Source of the DNA: Trissonchulus latispiculum | Lineage: Eukaryota > Nematoda > Enoplea > Enoplida > Ironidae | Reading direction: 5' to 3' | Assembly (NCBI GenBank): GCA_030248195.1 | Contig: JASAND010030721.1 | Coordinates: forward strand, 1 to 64,000 | Length of the DNA: 64,000 bases | Part shown: one piece after another, positions 53,040 through 64,000 of the stretch | How the letters are laid out: each line of letters starts with the position of its first letter | How positions within the stretch are numbered: position 1 is the stretch's first letter | The notes under the pieces: generated by a model | What the model was told of the DNA's origin: nothing | The model's database searches: none | What the model saw: the letters and a program-made list of their open reading frames with translations, nothing else | Translations under genes and position numbers: made by a program

Positions 53040-53460
53040 CTGGGTCTGGGGAGGGGGGTAAATCTTGGACGACCTCCGAAATGTGATGGGGGATTGGGGG
53101 GTACCCCCCAGGCCCCAACCCCCCTCCAGAATTCGGACCTCAGAAATTTCGAAAAATGGCCACAAAATGAAAAATTTTCTGTAGTTTAGCCTTTTTCATT
53201 AAAATAAGGCTCGTTCTTAACGTTTTAGGCGTTTTTGCACCGTTCTAAAGTGAGTTTAGGTCAAAATTTAGAAAAATTTTTCAAAAAAATGACCATTTTT
53301 CGACCAAATTTAGCTAACTTTTTGGGTCCAAAAATCGTTGGGGGGAGTAGCCAAAATTTGGGGGAGGGTAAGTCAAAAAATGTGGGGTGTAAGGTTGGTC
53401 GAAAATTTTGGGGGGTTCCCCCCCCAAAGGAAACTATGGCCTGTCGTTATAAAGCTTCTT
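53040..53460. mobile_element. G/C-run MITE remnants
   Basis: Blocks such as GGGGGATTGGGGGGTACCC and GGGGAGTAGCCAAAATTTGGG resemble the neighbouring MITEs, but termini are unclear. Confidence 0.4.
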
Positions 53461-53467
53461 GCCGGCA

Positions 53468-54380
53468 TAGGTGTAACGGGGGTTTGGGTTGGAGGAGGCC
53501 CCCTCCCCCCAAATTTTGGGGGCGGGCCCCCTTTTTAGACCTCCCCCAAAAAAATTTTTCTATTTTTATGCCAAAAATCGCATTTTCAGCCATTGCTAAT
53601 CCCGAAAAACATGAAATCATTAAGTAATTTTAACATTAGACAGTGTATTTAAACTCGAAAGCGTGATTGCCAACACGTTTCTAACTCCAAAACAGGGTCA
53701 ATATTGAGTCCGAAAGTCCATAAAACTGTTGAAAACGTGTACTTAAGCATATATAGATGTGTTAGGGGGGGGTGACCCCCCCACCAAAATGACAAATTTT
53801 GGCGACCCCTCCCCCCAGATTTTCTGATTTTTGCTACCCCCCCCCCAGATTTTTGGCCAAAAATGGCGTTAAATCGAAAATTTAGGGGGGTTCCCCCACA
53901 AGCCCGCACCCAGGGGGGGGGTTTCAAGCGGTCTAGACCCCCCCTTTTGGGATGCCAAAATGGAAAAGTTTTGCTATTTTTATGCCAAAACAGCTATTTT
54001 TAAAAAATTTTCGCGCGATAAATTTACTTTTTGCAAGAAATAAACGTCCAATAGGCTCCGCTCCCCAGACCCCCCCCATTGCGTTTTACCTTGGACCCCC
54101 CTTTTCAAAATCCTGGGTCGGGAACCCCCCACCTAGATTTTTTGCCCAGCCACACCTATGTATATATTTAAATACCTTAAGCCAAAAATTTGGACATTTT
54201 TGAAAAATTTTGCAAAATTTACCCTAAAAATACCTGATTTTTGGTCAATTTTTTGCGCCCGCGGCGCGACGGGGCCGGGGGCCCCCAAAAATTTTTGGGG
54301 TGGTTTAGAAAAATGGCTGGGGTGGGGGGGGTCAGGTCACCCCACCCCCCCCCCACCCAAACCTCCCCCAATTACACCTG
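53468..54380. mobile_element. MITE with TAGGTGTAA TIR, holding two further nested MITEs
   Basis: The outer tips are TAGGTGTAACGGGGG and CCCCCAATTACACCTG. Inside it, 53754-54160 has tips ATAGATGTGTTAGGGG and CCCAGCCACACCTATG. Inside that, about 53903-54122 has tips CACCCAGGGGGG and AATCCTGGGTC. This gives three levels. Confidence 0.65.
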
Positions 54381-54465
54381 TTTACCGTTGCCGGTATTTA
54401 TTTACAGCTTACTACCACAAGCAATAACCTAGCTAGAAGTAAAAATATTATGTAGATTATCTCAA

Positions 54466-55411
54466 GGTGGTGGTATCCTTTTGTGCAGTGCTTTTCTGGT
54501 GATTTTTTGAAGTGGTATAACTTTCGCAAATTTTGAGAGTTGCTAAGATCTTTTACATCGTTTTAACGCTTATGATCTGCACATTCACATGAGCTTACGA
54601 AAGTAGCAAATTAGCAAAAAATTAGGAAAAACTTTCTGACACACTGACCTCTGACAGCTGAATATAGAACAAAACTTTTTGAACATCGATTTCTCGAAAC
54701 TGAAGAATCACCCAAATTTCTTCTTGTGCCATCAGATGAAGGATTAGTGGGCCGACGAATATTTTTGGATTTGGCTCAATAGGTCTCAATACTCCAGAAA
54801 ATCCAGCAAATGTACTGTGACATAGAATTTCACAACTTTGTATTCAGTTTTCTCGCAACTGGAGCTGTTTTAGCTCAAACCAAGAGAAATGTCCCACCAC
54901 AATAGTGCAAATTTTTACTATTAGTAAAATATTAAGACCAAAAATCATGCGAATCCGCTGGGTAGATTTTGAGAAATCAATGGTCAAAACAAAATAATCG
55001 CAGTTCAAAACAAAATAAGCCCAAATGGTCTTTCGGCCAAATCTCTAGCATAGAGCAACAAAGCCCAGCCAGTACGCGTTGATAAAATGTGCAATTAGAC
55101 CGTGTATGGATTGAGTATAAACAAGCCGACATTGTGTGCAAGATTTGACAGTAATTTTGAAAAAACTGATTTCCTCGAAAATACCTTCATTTTTGTACCC
55201 TCTTTCCAGCCATCACAACTAATCCGGTGAAGCGATTACGTACTGAGGGAATAATGGCAAAAACGAAAAAATCATGACCTTTTCACCTAAAAATGCGGAA
55301 CTGGTCCCAGAACGTTAAAGAGCACCAAAATAATATATTTTGAAAGTTTCTTCCATTTTCATAAGGATTGGAGCCTGTAAGGTCAAATTTACATAAAGCG
55401 ATACCAGCACC
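54466..55411. mobile_element. TTAA-type MITE
   Basis: The left tip GGTGGTGGTATCCTTTTG and right tip AAAGCGATACCAGCACC are mirror images. TTAA follows at 55412-55415 and TCAA precedes it. It is related to 7631-8863, with a longer unique interior and no transposase. Confidence 0.7.
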
Positions 55412-55605
55412 TTAAACTTGCTGAAACCGCTTATGCTGCATTCATAGGTCCTGTCGCAAGCAGAACGGCATGTTATTACAACTCCAGGCGTCGAGACGCG
55501 TCTCTATGCGTTCACGACTATGAATGCACCTTTACACCTTAAAAATTCAGTGGATCGGTTTATGCAAATTTCCGATGATACACTAACCCCCTCCATTTTG
55601 GAATT

Positions 55606-56230
55606 ATATATATGTAATGGAATTAGTTAGACGAAAAGTCAGGTTTTGAAGAATTAATCCAAATAGAAGAATTGGTTTCATCGGGCCGTTTGGGGGGCCG
55701 ACCCCCGGGGCCGGCCCCCCGGGGGCAGGTCTCACCACCGGCCGCCCGAACAACCCTACCTGTGGACGACACAACCGATGTGCGGAGAATTACTCCTTAT
55801 CTTGCCCTTGTCCACCTTTGGTAACAACATGTTCAGAATGTTAGCTGAAAAATCTGAAAGGCGGCTGCTGCTGTGGTATGGTACGATTCATGGTATTTCA
55901 TCGCGTTCAAATGAATTCCGAAAACATTAAATCATCCATTTTTAAATACTTCTGGCAGTTGCTTAAGGATTCTAAAAATCGAAAAAATGAAGAACATTCG
56001 CATTTCTTAACCAGGAAACTAAGTAGGATCATTTGATAACTAATTCATCGTGGTGAGCACTTTGGAGAAATCATAAGAGAATCATTAGCAGCACTTCCCA
56101 AGCCAATGCAGACTCTCTTAGGGCGAAATCTTGCCCCTTTTAGGGGATACTTGTATATATGTAATGGAATTAGTTAGACGAAAAGTCAGGTTTTAAAGAA
56201 TTAATCCAAAAAGAAGAATTGGTTTCATTG
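55606..56230. repeat. ~75 bp direct repeats around a 470 bp spacer
   Basis: GTAATGGAATTAGTTAGACG…AGAATTGGTTTCAT occurs at about 55613-55681 and 56159-56227. The spacer opens with a GC-rich palindrome (GGGGGGCCGACCCCCGGGGCC) near 55690-55735. It may be a tiny LTR-like unit or a tandem duplication. Confidence 0.6.
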
Positions 56231-57717
56231 TCCCCCGAAAATGACAAAGAAGACCTCAGAAAATGGCTCAAGTTGAAGATTTTGTGATTGTAACTCGCAT
56301 GAATGAATGTCCAAGCTGTACTTGTACCTATATGTAATTAAGAACTGGGTTGCCAATCTCTAAAAGATACCAATTTAAATTTAAAATGAAAGGGGAAATT
56401 AATTAAACCAACATTATAGGGTCAGGAGGGCTATCTAACATTAAGAAAGTAATACCACAAATCAATACGCATATTGGTTGATTAGGCAATTAGTGGTTGA
56501 AATCCCTTAATATTTTTCTCTTATGAAAAGCTGTTGCCTTTTCATTAGAATTATCTTATCCCTTTTTATAATTGGTCAATATTTTATTGTCAATCACCTA
56601 AAACAAGGAGTAAAACCTCAATGTGGTCGAAAAATATGTTTAATTCCTCGTTAACAACAAGCAACAACTTCAGTTTATTAGTAGGGATTAATCATACGAA
56701 GATGGTTCATTTATGTAAAAGTAGCCATTATTCAGAATTAGTATTAAAGCAACAAGTATAACAAGTCAAAAAGAATGTACACATATGAGCAAATATACAT
56801 GGCATGTCAATTAAGAGAAAAATAAGAAAAACAACTTTTTGGAATGTAAAAATAATTCAGTTGTTAAGAAATCCAAAGGGGAAATGTGTTTTTAAAATAG
56901 TCTAAGACGATTAATTACAAAATAAATTCTAAGCTTGGTAAAATATTAAAGTAATCTTTTTAAGAATTAAATGAGACAAGGTTTGGGTTAATTTTTAAAG
57001 CACCGTACACCCACATATAGATTTGTATACACGACAACAAAAAATAGAATATAGAAAAATAACAAAAAGTTCCAAGAATCCACCACATTTGTTCTTCCTA
57101 TATTTTCGTCCTTAGTTTTTAATGGCAGATCAGTGGTTCTGGAGGGGAGAAGACGGATGACTCATCGTCTTAAGGGACAGAATGATTCAGAGCTTTGCAT
57201 TATGGTGGGTACGGAGGGACGGCATCATCATAGTCCAGCTATGGGGACAGGGCGATCATTACAGCGGCTATATCACTGGCAAAGGGGAAAGCACCATAAC
57301 ATTGAGCATAACGCGTAAGGCGTTAAAGTGGCTGTTGCCACTAATAATCCAAATATGGGTCCAGCATAACTGGGGCGGGATGGTAATTTCCATGGGTGCC
57401 ACGAGGGGACAGTTGGGTCAAATATAATCAACTAATACCATAAAGGTCCAAGGGAAGTTGACGATGGGCCATAAGAGACGATGAGAAGGGAAGGGGACAT
57501 CCCATATGTGCGCACAGGACTAGGAAAACGAACCAGAACCGGATAAAATGTAACTATAGAAAGAAACCAGGATGGGCAGTGACGGAGTGGAGGTTGCTGG
57601 GCGGAGATACTTACCAACCGTGGAGAACGGGGGATCGATGCGGAGGGGGTAATTGGCCCACCTGGGGTAGGATGAAATGAAGGATGCTATGGAGAGAGTG
57701 ATGTTTACGCTGGCCTA
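56231..57717. other. No feature recognised
   Basis: AT-rich sequence to about 57110, then a more GC-balanced block with purine-rich GGGGACAG words. Short open frames carry no motif. Confidence 0.4.
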
Positions 57718-58857
57718 TTTAGTTTCAGTTTCAGTTTCAGTTTCAGCCCCACTTTCAGATAAGTTTCAGTTTCAGTTTCAGCTCAGAATTTGTTATAGTT
57801 TCAGTTTCAGTTTCAGTTTCAGCTCTGACTGAAACTAGTTTCAGCGTTAGTTTCAGTTTCAGCTCCAAATTTGTTATAGTTTCAGTTTCAGTTTCAGCTC
57901 TGACTGAAACTAGTTTCAGCGTTAGTTTCAGTTTCAGCTCCAAGTCTTATAGTTTTCAGTTTCAGTTCTGACTAAGATGAATTTCAGCTTTTGTTATCTT
58001 CTATGTTATCTTTATGATATGCTAATCAAATTAATTAGTTTCCGCCCCTAACTTTCACATAAGTTTCCCTCCGAACTTTCCCATAATCTCATTAGACATT
58101 TTTGTTTGTGGCATACAGGACACTGCGAATTTTTGGTGTCTTAGTGAATTCTTTCTTTAGATAATATCAAGAACATGAAGCCAATATATAATACTCAAGT
58201 AAAACCATACAATCATTCCCATTGGACACTTCTATAACTGCGGCTATCTACACTAAAAAATTATATTGCAGCAATCTAAAAGGGAAGAATTCATAGCAAT
58301 TTAATTAGCCCTAAATTTGGGGTTCTTTTTAGTTGCTGGTGCTGGGCTCCTTGTCCTTATGTAATGATTTTATAAGAAATGTTTTCAATTACATCGAGCA
58401 AATCTTAAAAAGATTAGTTAATATTCTGAAAAAAGAATCTGGAAACAGATCAAATAAATATTGCCATACAGTAGTATTTTAACGTTTTAATGCACTATTA
58501 AAGTTATACACACGTTTTAGTGCAGTATTACTTGTCACTCTGTTCTGTACAATTTTAGCAGTAAAAGCACTAGTCAAACGTTTATATTTATATATAAGGC
58601 TAGAATTTTACGTGCTGGGAACAGGACCCAGTTTTTGAGACACTCGTCTATGCTAAGCATGCTTACGCTAGAGCTGAAAACTATTTCAGCTCCACACTAA
58701 GACTGAAACTAGTTTCAGCTTCACTGAGAGCTGAAACTATTTTAGTTTCACCTTCAGCGAGAACTGAAACTAGGTTCAGTCTTCGTGTGGAGCTGAAACT
58801 GTTTCAGTTTCAGTTCAAAAACTATTCTAGTTTCAGTTTCAGCTCTCACTTCGACTA
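57718..58857. repeat. GTTTCA-word repeat element
   Basis: Arrays of TTTCAG hexamers at 57718-57975 and mixed CTGAAACTAGTTTCAG palindromes at 58670-58855 flank a non-repetitive middle. The open frame of repeated Glu-Thr-Glu-Thr on the minus strand is a repeat artefact. Confidence 0.65.
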
Positions 58858-59131
58858 AGGGCCTTTTCATAAAAAGCTTAAACGGCTTAGCTTAAACGGC
58901 TTAGCTTAAAAAGCTTAAATGGCTTAAAAATTCGTTTTCATAAATAATTGGCTTAAATGGCTTACTTAAACGGCTTAAACGGCTTAGGCGGCTTAAACGG
59001 CTTAGTTTGAGCGGCTTAATTTAAGCCGTTTAAGCCAATTAAGCCGATTATTTATGAAAAGGGTTTTTAAACCATTTAAGCTAAGTCGTTTAAGTTAAGC
59101 CGTTTAAGTCTATTATTTATGAAAGCCTTTT
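58858..59131. mobile_element. MITE with GGCTTAAAC words and a GACTA flanking duplication
   Basis: The tips are AGGGCCTTTTCATAAA and TTTATGAAAGCCTTTT. GACTA occurs at 58853-58857 and 59132-59136. The arms consist of CTTAAACGG/CCGTTTAAG words. Confidence 0.75.
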
Positions 59132-59546
59132 GACTACCTATTAGTATATTAAAGCAAATGACCTTCCTGCTTCATTGTAGTGTGAGGTGCTCTGCGTGCC
59201 TCTATAATAAACTGTGCTTCGAACTTCAGTAAATGATTGCAAGTAGGTGTTCAGTGTGTCGTAGCCAAAAGACAATTAAACTGTACATATACCAGTATAT
59301 TCACAGTCTGTTGTATATATTAGGTTTTGTCAAATTTATCTTATTTATTTCAACTTAATTTCCTATCTCTTTCTCATCTCCAAACCATCATTCAAATTTT
59401 AATATATAATCTAAATCATTTAAATTAAACCCAAAGTTCACGTACACACCATCTGTTCCGTTTGTCTGTCTGTCTAGATGTAATATATTACTTTGTTATT
59501 CACTGTCGTGCTTGATGTAAATTAATGTATTTAGCTTACTGTAGTA

Positions 59547-59640
59547 GGCGGGGTAGAAGGCGGGGTTAAGCAGTATTTAAACCCTTGTTTGTTTGGTGAT
59601 GGTCAGTCTTGTCTGGTGTTGTGCTTCAATAAAGTACGCT
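59547..59640 (+). promoter_or_regulatory. LTR promoter and polyadenylation signals
   Basis: GGCGGGGTAGAAGGCGGGG (Sp1-like boxes) lies upstream of a TATTTAAA TATA-type box at 59574-59581. AATAAA is at 59628-59633. This layout is typical of an LTR. Confidence 0.6.
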
Positions 59641-59927
59641 TAAAAGACTCGACTCTTAATTCTTAGGTGCCGTCTAACCATAGACGAAGACTTCTCACGA
59701 GAAACTGCTCGTGAATGCCTGAACACCGGTTCAGAAGTACTACGTATAGAACTTATGCCCTACATACGGTAGGAGGACTCGACTAAGTTCACAGAACAAA
59801 TTCCCTACTTGACTCAAAGTAGAAGAGCGGTTACGTACATTAACTGCTAGCATTACATTAAACTACGTACGTAGACCACTACACAGTGCCACTGACCCTA
59901 AACACGGTAATCGCACTGTTACATTTT

Positions 59928-59947
59928 TGGAGGTTCCACCGAGATCC
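59928..59947 (+). promoter_or_regulatory. Candidate primer binding site
   Basis: TGGAGGTTCCACCGAGATCC follows the LTR end by four T residues. A similar TGGAGG(T)…CCACCGAGAT sequence is familiar from BEL/Pao elements, but I cannot name the tRNA with certainty. Confidence 0.5.
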
Positions 59948-59984
59948 TTTGTCGCTTTGTGAGGTATACACCCGAGGTATGTGA

Positions 59985-60332
59985 ACTGTGGACTCGGCAC
60001 AACAGCCTAGAGGTTCGGACAACAGTACGATACAAGCTACTGGATCCAAGCAAGTATCCGAAGTGTTAGGTAAAACTTCTAAGGAGGAATCCTCTGACAC
60101 AGCTGTACCCTCTACAAGTGGTAACAGAAAAGAGGTTCGCTCTACTCAGACTGAATCTAGCAATTCCGCCACTGAGCGAAGTAATTCCGCCACTGAGCGA
60201 AGTTTACAGAGTTGTACTCAGGCCCAGCAACTGATTGACGCTGGAAGACAAAGACACGGAGAGTTGACACGTCGCGTTCAAGCAATTATCAAAACGGAAA
60301 CTACAGATTCCGACAGCTCCGATTTAAGTTAA
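59985..60332 (+). pseudogene. Short Gag-like frame of the collapsed LTR element
   Basis: The frame is open from after a TGA at 59982 to the TAA just before the LTR tail, and lacks an ATG. It encodes a Ser/Thr/Glu-rich, probably disordered protein (SKEESSDTAVPSTSGNRK) with a duplicated SNSATER and a helical end (QQLIDAGRQRHGELTRRVQ). No known domain is recognised. It is probably the first part of gag. Confidence 0.5.
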
Positions 60333-60447
60333 TTGACTCAAAGTAGAAGAGCGGTTACGTACATTAACTGCTAGCATTACATTAAACTACCTACGTAGAC
60401 CACTACACAGTGCCACTGACCCTACACACGGTAATCGCACTGTTACA

Positions 60448-63110
60448 AGTGTGTGAAATCCAGTCCTAGCCAATGAGAGAAGATGCAAGAGAACTGTAGA
60501 TTAGCGAGTAAATTAGAGTAGAATCACTTATGAGCCCTAGACGACCGTCTCCTATAACTAATATACCAAGTAACCGCTAGGTTTTACTATGACGAATACA
60601 AAATACTCATACCGACTTTAGAATGGACATACAAAACTAATAGAAAATACAAAGGGAGCACAATAACAAGGTGCAAAGAGCACAAGGGAGGGCGTTACCC
60701 GCTCCCGTATACCTAAGCTTCACCCACGTCTCCTACCCAACTGATAAACGTCACCCGACCCCAGTGCTGACAAAACCCCAACTGCAACGCTACAACTGAC
60801 TGACTTTTACAAAATATTGTTAAATATGCAAATTACAAGATTATGCAAATGAGCTAGTCGCGCCAACGCGCATTTCTTTTGTCAGCCAGCAGGTAACATC
60901 CCACAAAATACCCCCTCTTTTCCCGCCGCCGGCCGATCACAACAGGTGTCACTATAGATTAGACAATAGTAAAACCGTTGTTACATTAGTGTTGGACGTC
61001 CAATTTTTAGTTTTTTAGTGATAAAACGAGATGTTGAAAACTACGTACATTAAAAGCGGAGCAAAACTATCCCCACCGCCAACGAACTACATGGCTCACA
61101 GTCAGCTCGGAATGACTCTTCGAACTGCGACTGGGTAAAACTGTGTCGGCTGTGACCGAAACAAACTTACAAACTTACTAGCTAACACACAGACAGACAG
61201 ACAATCCTAACTAAACAAACTACCTACTGACTACAGCAAAAACAATACGACTACGTAAACATTCACAACAAATAAGACACCTGCAGTAACCCCCACACGA
61301 CAAGACGAGATACAACGGGATATTGCACACGAAGTTTCCCCCACCCAACAATACGTATACTGAAAAACACAAAAGGTATTTGAAAATAAACAACCCACAA
61401 TAGAACCCTTTTGACAAAAGAAATACAGCACATACAGCACGGCGGTTATTATACAAAGTGAGTAAAGCACAAAATGAAGAGTAGAAAAAATTGTCATTCT
61501 GTTACAATGCAGTGAAATACTCGAAAAATTAAAACAAGTAGAACAATGGCAAGACAACGCCAAAACAGAAAAGTTAGCAAGGGGAGCATTTTATTTTATT
61601 AGAACCCACCCCACAATATACTGAACGAACCAAACAAAGCGAATAAGAATGTATGACACACAATATTTCACAACGAACACAGAAAAATTGGGAAGCGGAA
61701 GCGTCCAGGGCGTGCGAAGGAGGGGACCCAGGGCATTATGAATGAGCAGCAACTGGCGATGACCATATGGCACCGGGAAGTACTCACCCAGCAGTCAAGT
61801 GGATCCTGATGACACGAACGGACCTGATACCCGAATAGCGGCTGGTGGCCCGCCACGGAATGGTAAAGACATGACTTATAGTCACAAAGAAACACAATTA
61901 TCCAGTTCAAAGAAGACCCAGAATCAGAATCGGCCATCTAATGACAGCCAGCGAGCAAGGCTCCTGCCCTAATAGTAGGATTAGACCAGCCAACCAAAAT
62001 GGAGGGCTAAATCAAAGTTCGTAGTAAAAAGGGCCCACATCCAAAAGTGCAAAAAGAGTAGGCACTGATCCAGACCTGCATGAGCCAGTAGAGCCAGAAG
62101 CAGTCACGTAGCCGGCCTGCATCCGAATCGGGGTCAATCCAGTGTCCGGTCAGAAATAGCCGGCCACCAAGGATGGTAGAACCGTAATTTCCAAACTGAG
62201 AGGCCAAGTAGAAGGGAAGCCAAGGCGGATCCACAGCAAGAAAGCAGAAGGACCAAACACTCGCCCAACCCCCAGAGGCCACCAAGGCCCAATAGGAACC
62301 ACAGGGCCACACCTGACCGCCAACCTCCCTCAGCTCAGTCCAAATACCTTCTGCCGTTTCCACTATAGCCAACACAAGGCACCGAATAATATTGAATCAC
62401 TGACTGCCAGTAGGCATCCGTCTATGGAAGCACGCCCTGCGCAGATGGGGGTATGGGCTCCGTACATGACAAAATTACCATCACCTAAACAAAAATTAAA
62501 GTAGTGACCATAAAGCAAGACAGTTAGAATCAATGTAAATTGAAATACTACAAAAACCAATTCAGAAACAAATACAATACATCATAAAGCCCCTCAACTG
62601 CAGTAAGATCCTGCCGGTGTGAGTGCCCAAGAACGACCCAGTCTTAGGCAACAGCCCCCGGAAACCCACACCGACAAGAAAAGCATAAACTGTAATTACT
62701 TCGAAAAAAATTTTTGTGTAACACAGATAAAAGTTCGGTAGCCGGGGGAGATGAGTTACTTTGTGTCCCAGTCTTAGGTCAACAGAGCAACTCATTCCCA
62801 CGAGACTCCATCATCAAGGAGTGGAAGAAAAACACGTGAAAAATAAGCAGATCGTGTAGCGTCCGAACCAAAAAGAATAGTAATAGAAAGTTCGGGACAA
62901 ACTGCCCTGAGAATCAAAGCAATTTTATTAGCCGAGAAAAGTTTTGACCAAAGAATTTCTGCTAACTTTAATTTCGAGATAGGACCCGTAGGCTTGCAAA
63001 AAGGTATAAAGGAATAGATTCACAAAAGATGGCAAGTCTCAATCCACTAGCATAACATAACTAAATTAGGAATCCCACCAATTTAGAGAAATGAAAATAG
63101 CGCAGCTCAG
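60448..63110. other. Large region without recognised feature
   Basis: Minus-strand open frames occur at 61220-61563, 61591-61937, 62007-62375 and 62363-62801. They are rich in Cys, Trp and Phe, lack ATG-defined starts with context, and show no family motif. They are probably chance frames. Confidence 0.4.
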
Positions 63111-63115
63111 ATTAT

Positions 63116-63148
63116 TACAACAACAACAACAACAACATGACAACAACG
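63116..63148. repeat. (CAA)n microsatellite
   Basis: This run resembles the (CAA)n tails of the LINE fragments in this window. No LINE coding sequence was found beside it. Confidence 0.8.
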
Positions 63149-63280
63149 CTTTGTACCGGTAGGTAGCTCCCACTCTGCATAAAGGGCAACATTGCCGACA
63201 GGCACTAGAGGATCCCCCTAGAATGTGCCTCTCCATGTAAAAGATGGGGCTTTTATAGTATAATCAGCAACCCCCGAACT

Positions 63281-63640
63281 TGTTTTGTCAGACCCCGAAC
63301 TAATTTTTGTGGGCTCCGAACTGATTTGGGACGGGCCCCGAACTTTTCGTGGAGGACCCCGAACTTCTTCGGAACAGATCCCGAACTTGTGGGGCCGGAC
63401 CCCGAACTTATTGGGCCGGACCCCGAACTTATTGGGCCGGACCCCGAACTTATTGGGCCGGACCCCGAACTTATTGGACCAGACCCCGAACTTATTGGGC
63501 CGGACCCGAACTTATTGGAGCAAAGCCCGAACTCTTTGAAGAGATCCCCGAACTTTTTTGGACAGTCACCGAACTTTGTGCAGCAGTCCCCGAACTTTGG
63601 GAAACATTCCCCGAACTTTGGGCAATAGGTCCAGAACTCA
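63281..63640. repeat. 21 bp minisatellite with CCCCGAACTT core
   Basis: About 17 units occur. The central units, at 63400-63490, are nearly identical (GGACCCCGAACTTATTGGGCC). Outer units keep the CCCCGAACTT core but vary in spacer and length. Five of the six reading frames stay open across most of it, giving repeats such as GPDPELI or SGSGPIS. I see no splice or start context, so I treat it as non-coding. Confidence 0.85.
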
Positions 63641-64000
63641 GGGTGGCCAGTCCTGAGTTCGTAGAAACCAAACCCAAGGGAGGACATTGCTGCAAGGATG
63701 TTGTAAATTTGATAACATTGCTGGAACTATACGTAGTCGGTGCTACTTGAAACTGTTCAGAACCATGTTCGACAGAAGAATCAAATACTTCACCTGGAGG
63801 ACCGTCCAGTTGGGGAGCCTGGGCAACTACTACTAGTAAAGGGGATTTAAATAAATCCTTATGCAAACAGGCTCAAATCTATCGTTGCTGGGTGCACCTG
63901 ATCAATTTCGGGTCGAAATTTCTGTAACTTTTCTAGAAGAGTGCCTGCAATTTGGATAAGGGAGTGAAGTGTACCTGCTTACCCCCAAAAAATCCCGGAG

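Larger units (their letters stand above)
59257..60447 (+). mobile_element. Collapsed (TRIM-like) LTR element, possibly BEL/Pao type
   Basis: A probable 5' LTR (about 59257-59923) is followed by a primer-site candidate, a short ORF and then only the last 115 nt of an LTR (60333-60447). The two 115 bp copies differ at two positions. AGTG at 59253-59256 and 60448-60451 may be the target duplication. The LTR start is less certain than its end. The architecture mirrors the minus-strand element at 9545-11167. Confidence 0.65.

Noticed and set aside
57755..57943. Glu-Thr-repeat protein on the minus strand
   Set aside because: It is a translation of the TTTCAG hexamer repeat.
61220..62801. Series of minus-strand Cys/Trp-rich frames up to 122 residues
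   Set aside because: No ATG context, splice sites or family motifs were visible. They are probably chance frames.
63281..63640. CRISPR-like array of regular repeats
   Set aside because: The units are directly adjacent with no unique spacers, and the genome is clearly animal. It is a minisatellite.

Overview
This window is animal nuclear DNA, most likely from a marine or freshwater invertebrate; the sequence does not fix the phylum. It holds one recognisable host gene and a very dense set of mobile elements, many nested two or three deep. There are no operons, rRNA genes or functional tRNA genes. Spliced GT-AG exons, a tRNA-derived SINE, LINEs, LTR elements and hAT-type MITEs show it is eukaryotic.

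Host gene: six exons on the minus strand, between 49359 and 21677, encode the N terminus and most of the N-lobe and catalytic loop of a Myt1-type (PKMYT1) CDK-inhibitory kinase. Reading phase is kept across all five introns. The C-terminal exons are not visible. Intron 1 (about 18 kb) contains most of the large elements described below.

Main element: 31453-43054 is an 11.6 kb Ty3/gypsy-class, retrovirus-like element on the plus strand, antisense to the kinase gene. It has 910/908 bp LTRs, a 4 bp target duplication (GTAA), a tRNA-Leu-type primer site and a polypurine tract. One reading frame, broken only by a single TGA, carries Gag, protease, RT, RNase H, integrase, a PWWP domain and an envelope-like glycoprotein. 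Two or three further ORFs lie between env and the 3' LTR. The first looks like a LOTUS/OST-HTH protein and the second carries a PLDLS motif. Both begin with an ATG directly after a splice-acceptor-like AG. I consider this the most unusual system in the window. The element sits inside an older TIR element (30885-44844), itself inside kinase intron 1.

Region by region: 1-1500 has nothing recognised. 1500-11332 holds foldback elements, CCAGTA-rich elements, a hairpin-ended element, a TTAA-flanked MITE and a collapsed gypsy-like element on the minus strand. 11333-14030 holds MITEs. 14033-21187 is an I/ingi-like LINE (2A-like motif, PHD finger, endonuclease, RT, RNase H), broken by a Penelope-like fragment, a MITE containing a SINE, and two retro-insertions at one target site. 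21677-30735 carries five kinase exons, with a LINE and several hAT-type MITEs in the introns. 30885-44844 holds the main element. 44853-52641 is a cluster of hairpin-ended elements surrounding kinase exon 1. 52640-56230 holds G/C-run MITEs. 57718-59131 holds elements built from short repeated words. 59257-60447 is a second collapsed LTR element. 60448-63110 is unrecognised. 63281-63640 is a 21 bp minisatellite.

All calls come from reading the sequence; no database search was possible.
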